A stretch of DNA of 14,101 nt from Candidatus Brockarchaeota archaeon. Lineage in GTDB: Archaea; Thermoproteota; EX4484-205; DTQO01. The translations under genes were made by a program, and so were the position numbers. Within the stretch, counting starts at the first letter, position 1. The number at the start of each line of letters is the position of its first letter. The stretch covers positions 1 through 14,101 of the forward strand of contig JAFNJA010000047.1 in the NCBI GenBank assembly GCA_017601265.1, in the 5' to 3' direction. Of the stretch, positions 13,656-14,101 are shown one piece after another. The notes beneath the pieces were generated by a model. The model saw nothing but the letters and a program-made list of their open reading frames with translations, had not been told where the DNA came from and searched no databases.

Positions 13656-14101
13656 TTGGAAGCGAAGCGCGTGGTTTTTCCGGAACCGAACGTTGCCAGG
13701 TTGGAAAAATTCGAATTCGACCCGGATCCAGGCGACAAGGGGATCGCGATAAGGACCCTGGCTTCGATAGTCAGCGCCGGGACGGAGCTGGCCTGCTTGG
13801 CGGGCATCGAGGATTGGGCGAAACTGCCCTTCAACCCGGGATACGGCGCCGTCGGCCAAGCCATCGCGGTTGGGAAAGGGGTGGGAACGGTTCGGGAGGG
13901 GGACGTCGTATTCACCCACAGCGGCCACGCGAGCCACGCGATGTGCAGGGTGTTGGCCGCGAAGGTTCCCAAAGGGTTGGATCCGGTGCACGCCGTCTTC
14001 GCGCGGATGGCGAGCGTCGCCATTACAGCTTTGAGGGTCAGCGGCGCCGAGCTTGGGGACAGGGTCGCCGTAATCGGCATGGGCCTGGTTGGAAACCTGG
14101 C
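13656..14101 (+). CDS. Medium-chain (zinc-type) alcohol dehydrogenase-like protein, partial
   Basis: The first 148 codons are present; the window cuts the gene in the Rossmann domain. The N-terminal GroES-like domain starts EAKRVVFPEPN. It contains VSAGTELACLAG (39-50) and NPGYGAVGQAI (60-70), then the nucleotide-fold start VAVIGMGLVG (137-146). This matches the S-x-G-T-E subgroup of zinc-type dehydrogenases. In that subgroup the usual catalytic zinc Cys and G-H-E are replaced, and here Tyr63-Gly64 stand where H-E would be. Such proteins often sit beside Gfo/Idh/MocA oxidoreductases in sugar loci. TTG 13656 is preferred because it restores the normal MxAKRVVF start; GTG 13671 is the alternative, and ATG 13625 is out of frame. 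Confidence 0.82.
   Translation, partial: MEAKRVVFPEPNVARLEKFEFDPDPGDKGIAIRTLASIVSAGTELACLAGIEDWAKLPFNPGYGAVGQAIAVGKGVGTVREGDVVFTHSGHASHAMCRVLAAKVPKGLDPVHAVFARMASVAITALRVSGAELGDRVAVIGMGLVGNL

Noticed and set aside
1..14101. CRISPR arrays, tRNA or rRNA genes, insertion sequences, long direct repeats
   Set aside because: Looked for by eye in all intergenic stretches. No repeated spacers, tRNA T-loop or acceptor patterns, or transposase motifs were found.

Overview
The window is archaeal. A Pcc1-type KEOPS subunit, a prefoldin beta subunit and an archaemetzincin occur together, and a short C-terminal fragment before them looks like ribosomal protein L37Ae. Promoters are archaeal TATA boxes 28-38 bases before the start codons, with little sign of Shine-Dalgarno sites at promoter-proximal genes. 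The DNA is GC-rich (about 60% by eye, not counted) and uses AGG arginine codons heavily. A thermophilic member of the Thermoproteota (TACK) is my best guess, such as a Bathyarchaeia-, Brockarchaeota- or Nitrososphaeria-like lineage. The phylum cannot be settled by reading alone.

Layout. Bases 1-1747 hold an information-processing block: rpl37ae tail, pcc1, pfdB and a DHH phosphoesterase. Bases 1849-4257 are a three-gene, tightly overlapping ECF transporter module (two ATPases and the T component) with no substrate-binding S component nearby. Bases 4351-6670 carry a nitroreductase, an M28-type metallopeptidase and an archaemetzincin; the first two have their own promoters. A creatininase-family amidohydrolase on the minus strand (6705-7460) converges on the archaemetzincin. 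It diverges from a large secreted, membrane-anchored, probably glycosylated GH99-like glycosidase (7535-9403).

From 9447 to the right edge the genes suggest sugar or polyol catabolism: a polytopic OPT-like (DUF6785/DUF6784-type) transporter under an AT-rich promoter, a xylose-isomerase-like TIM-barrel isomerase/epimerase, a Gfo/Idh/MocA oxidoreductase, and a medium-chain dehydrogenase cut by the window end.

The most interesting hypothesis is that 6705-14101 is one functional unit. The surface glycosidase would release a sugar, the OPT-like protein would import it, two dehydrogenases and an isomerase would oxidise and rearrange it, and the creatininase-family hydrolase would open or deamidate a product. 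Individual family assignments are mostly firm; the joint pathway and all substrates are inference. No tRNA, rRNA, CRISPR array, insertion sequence or long repeat was seen.
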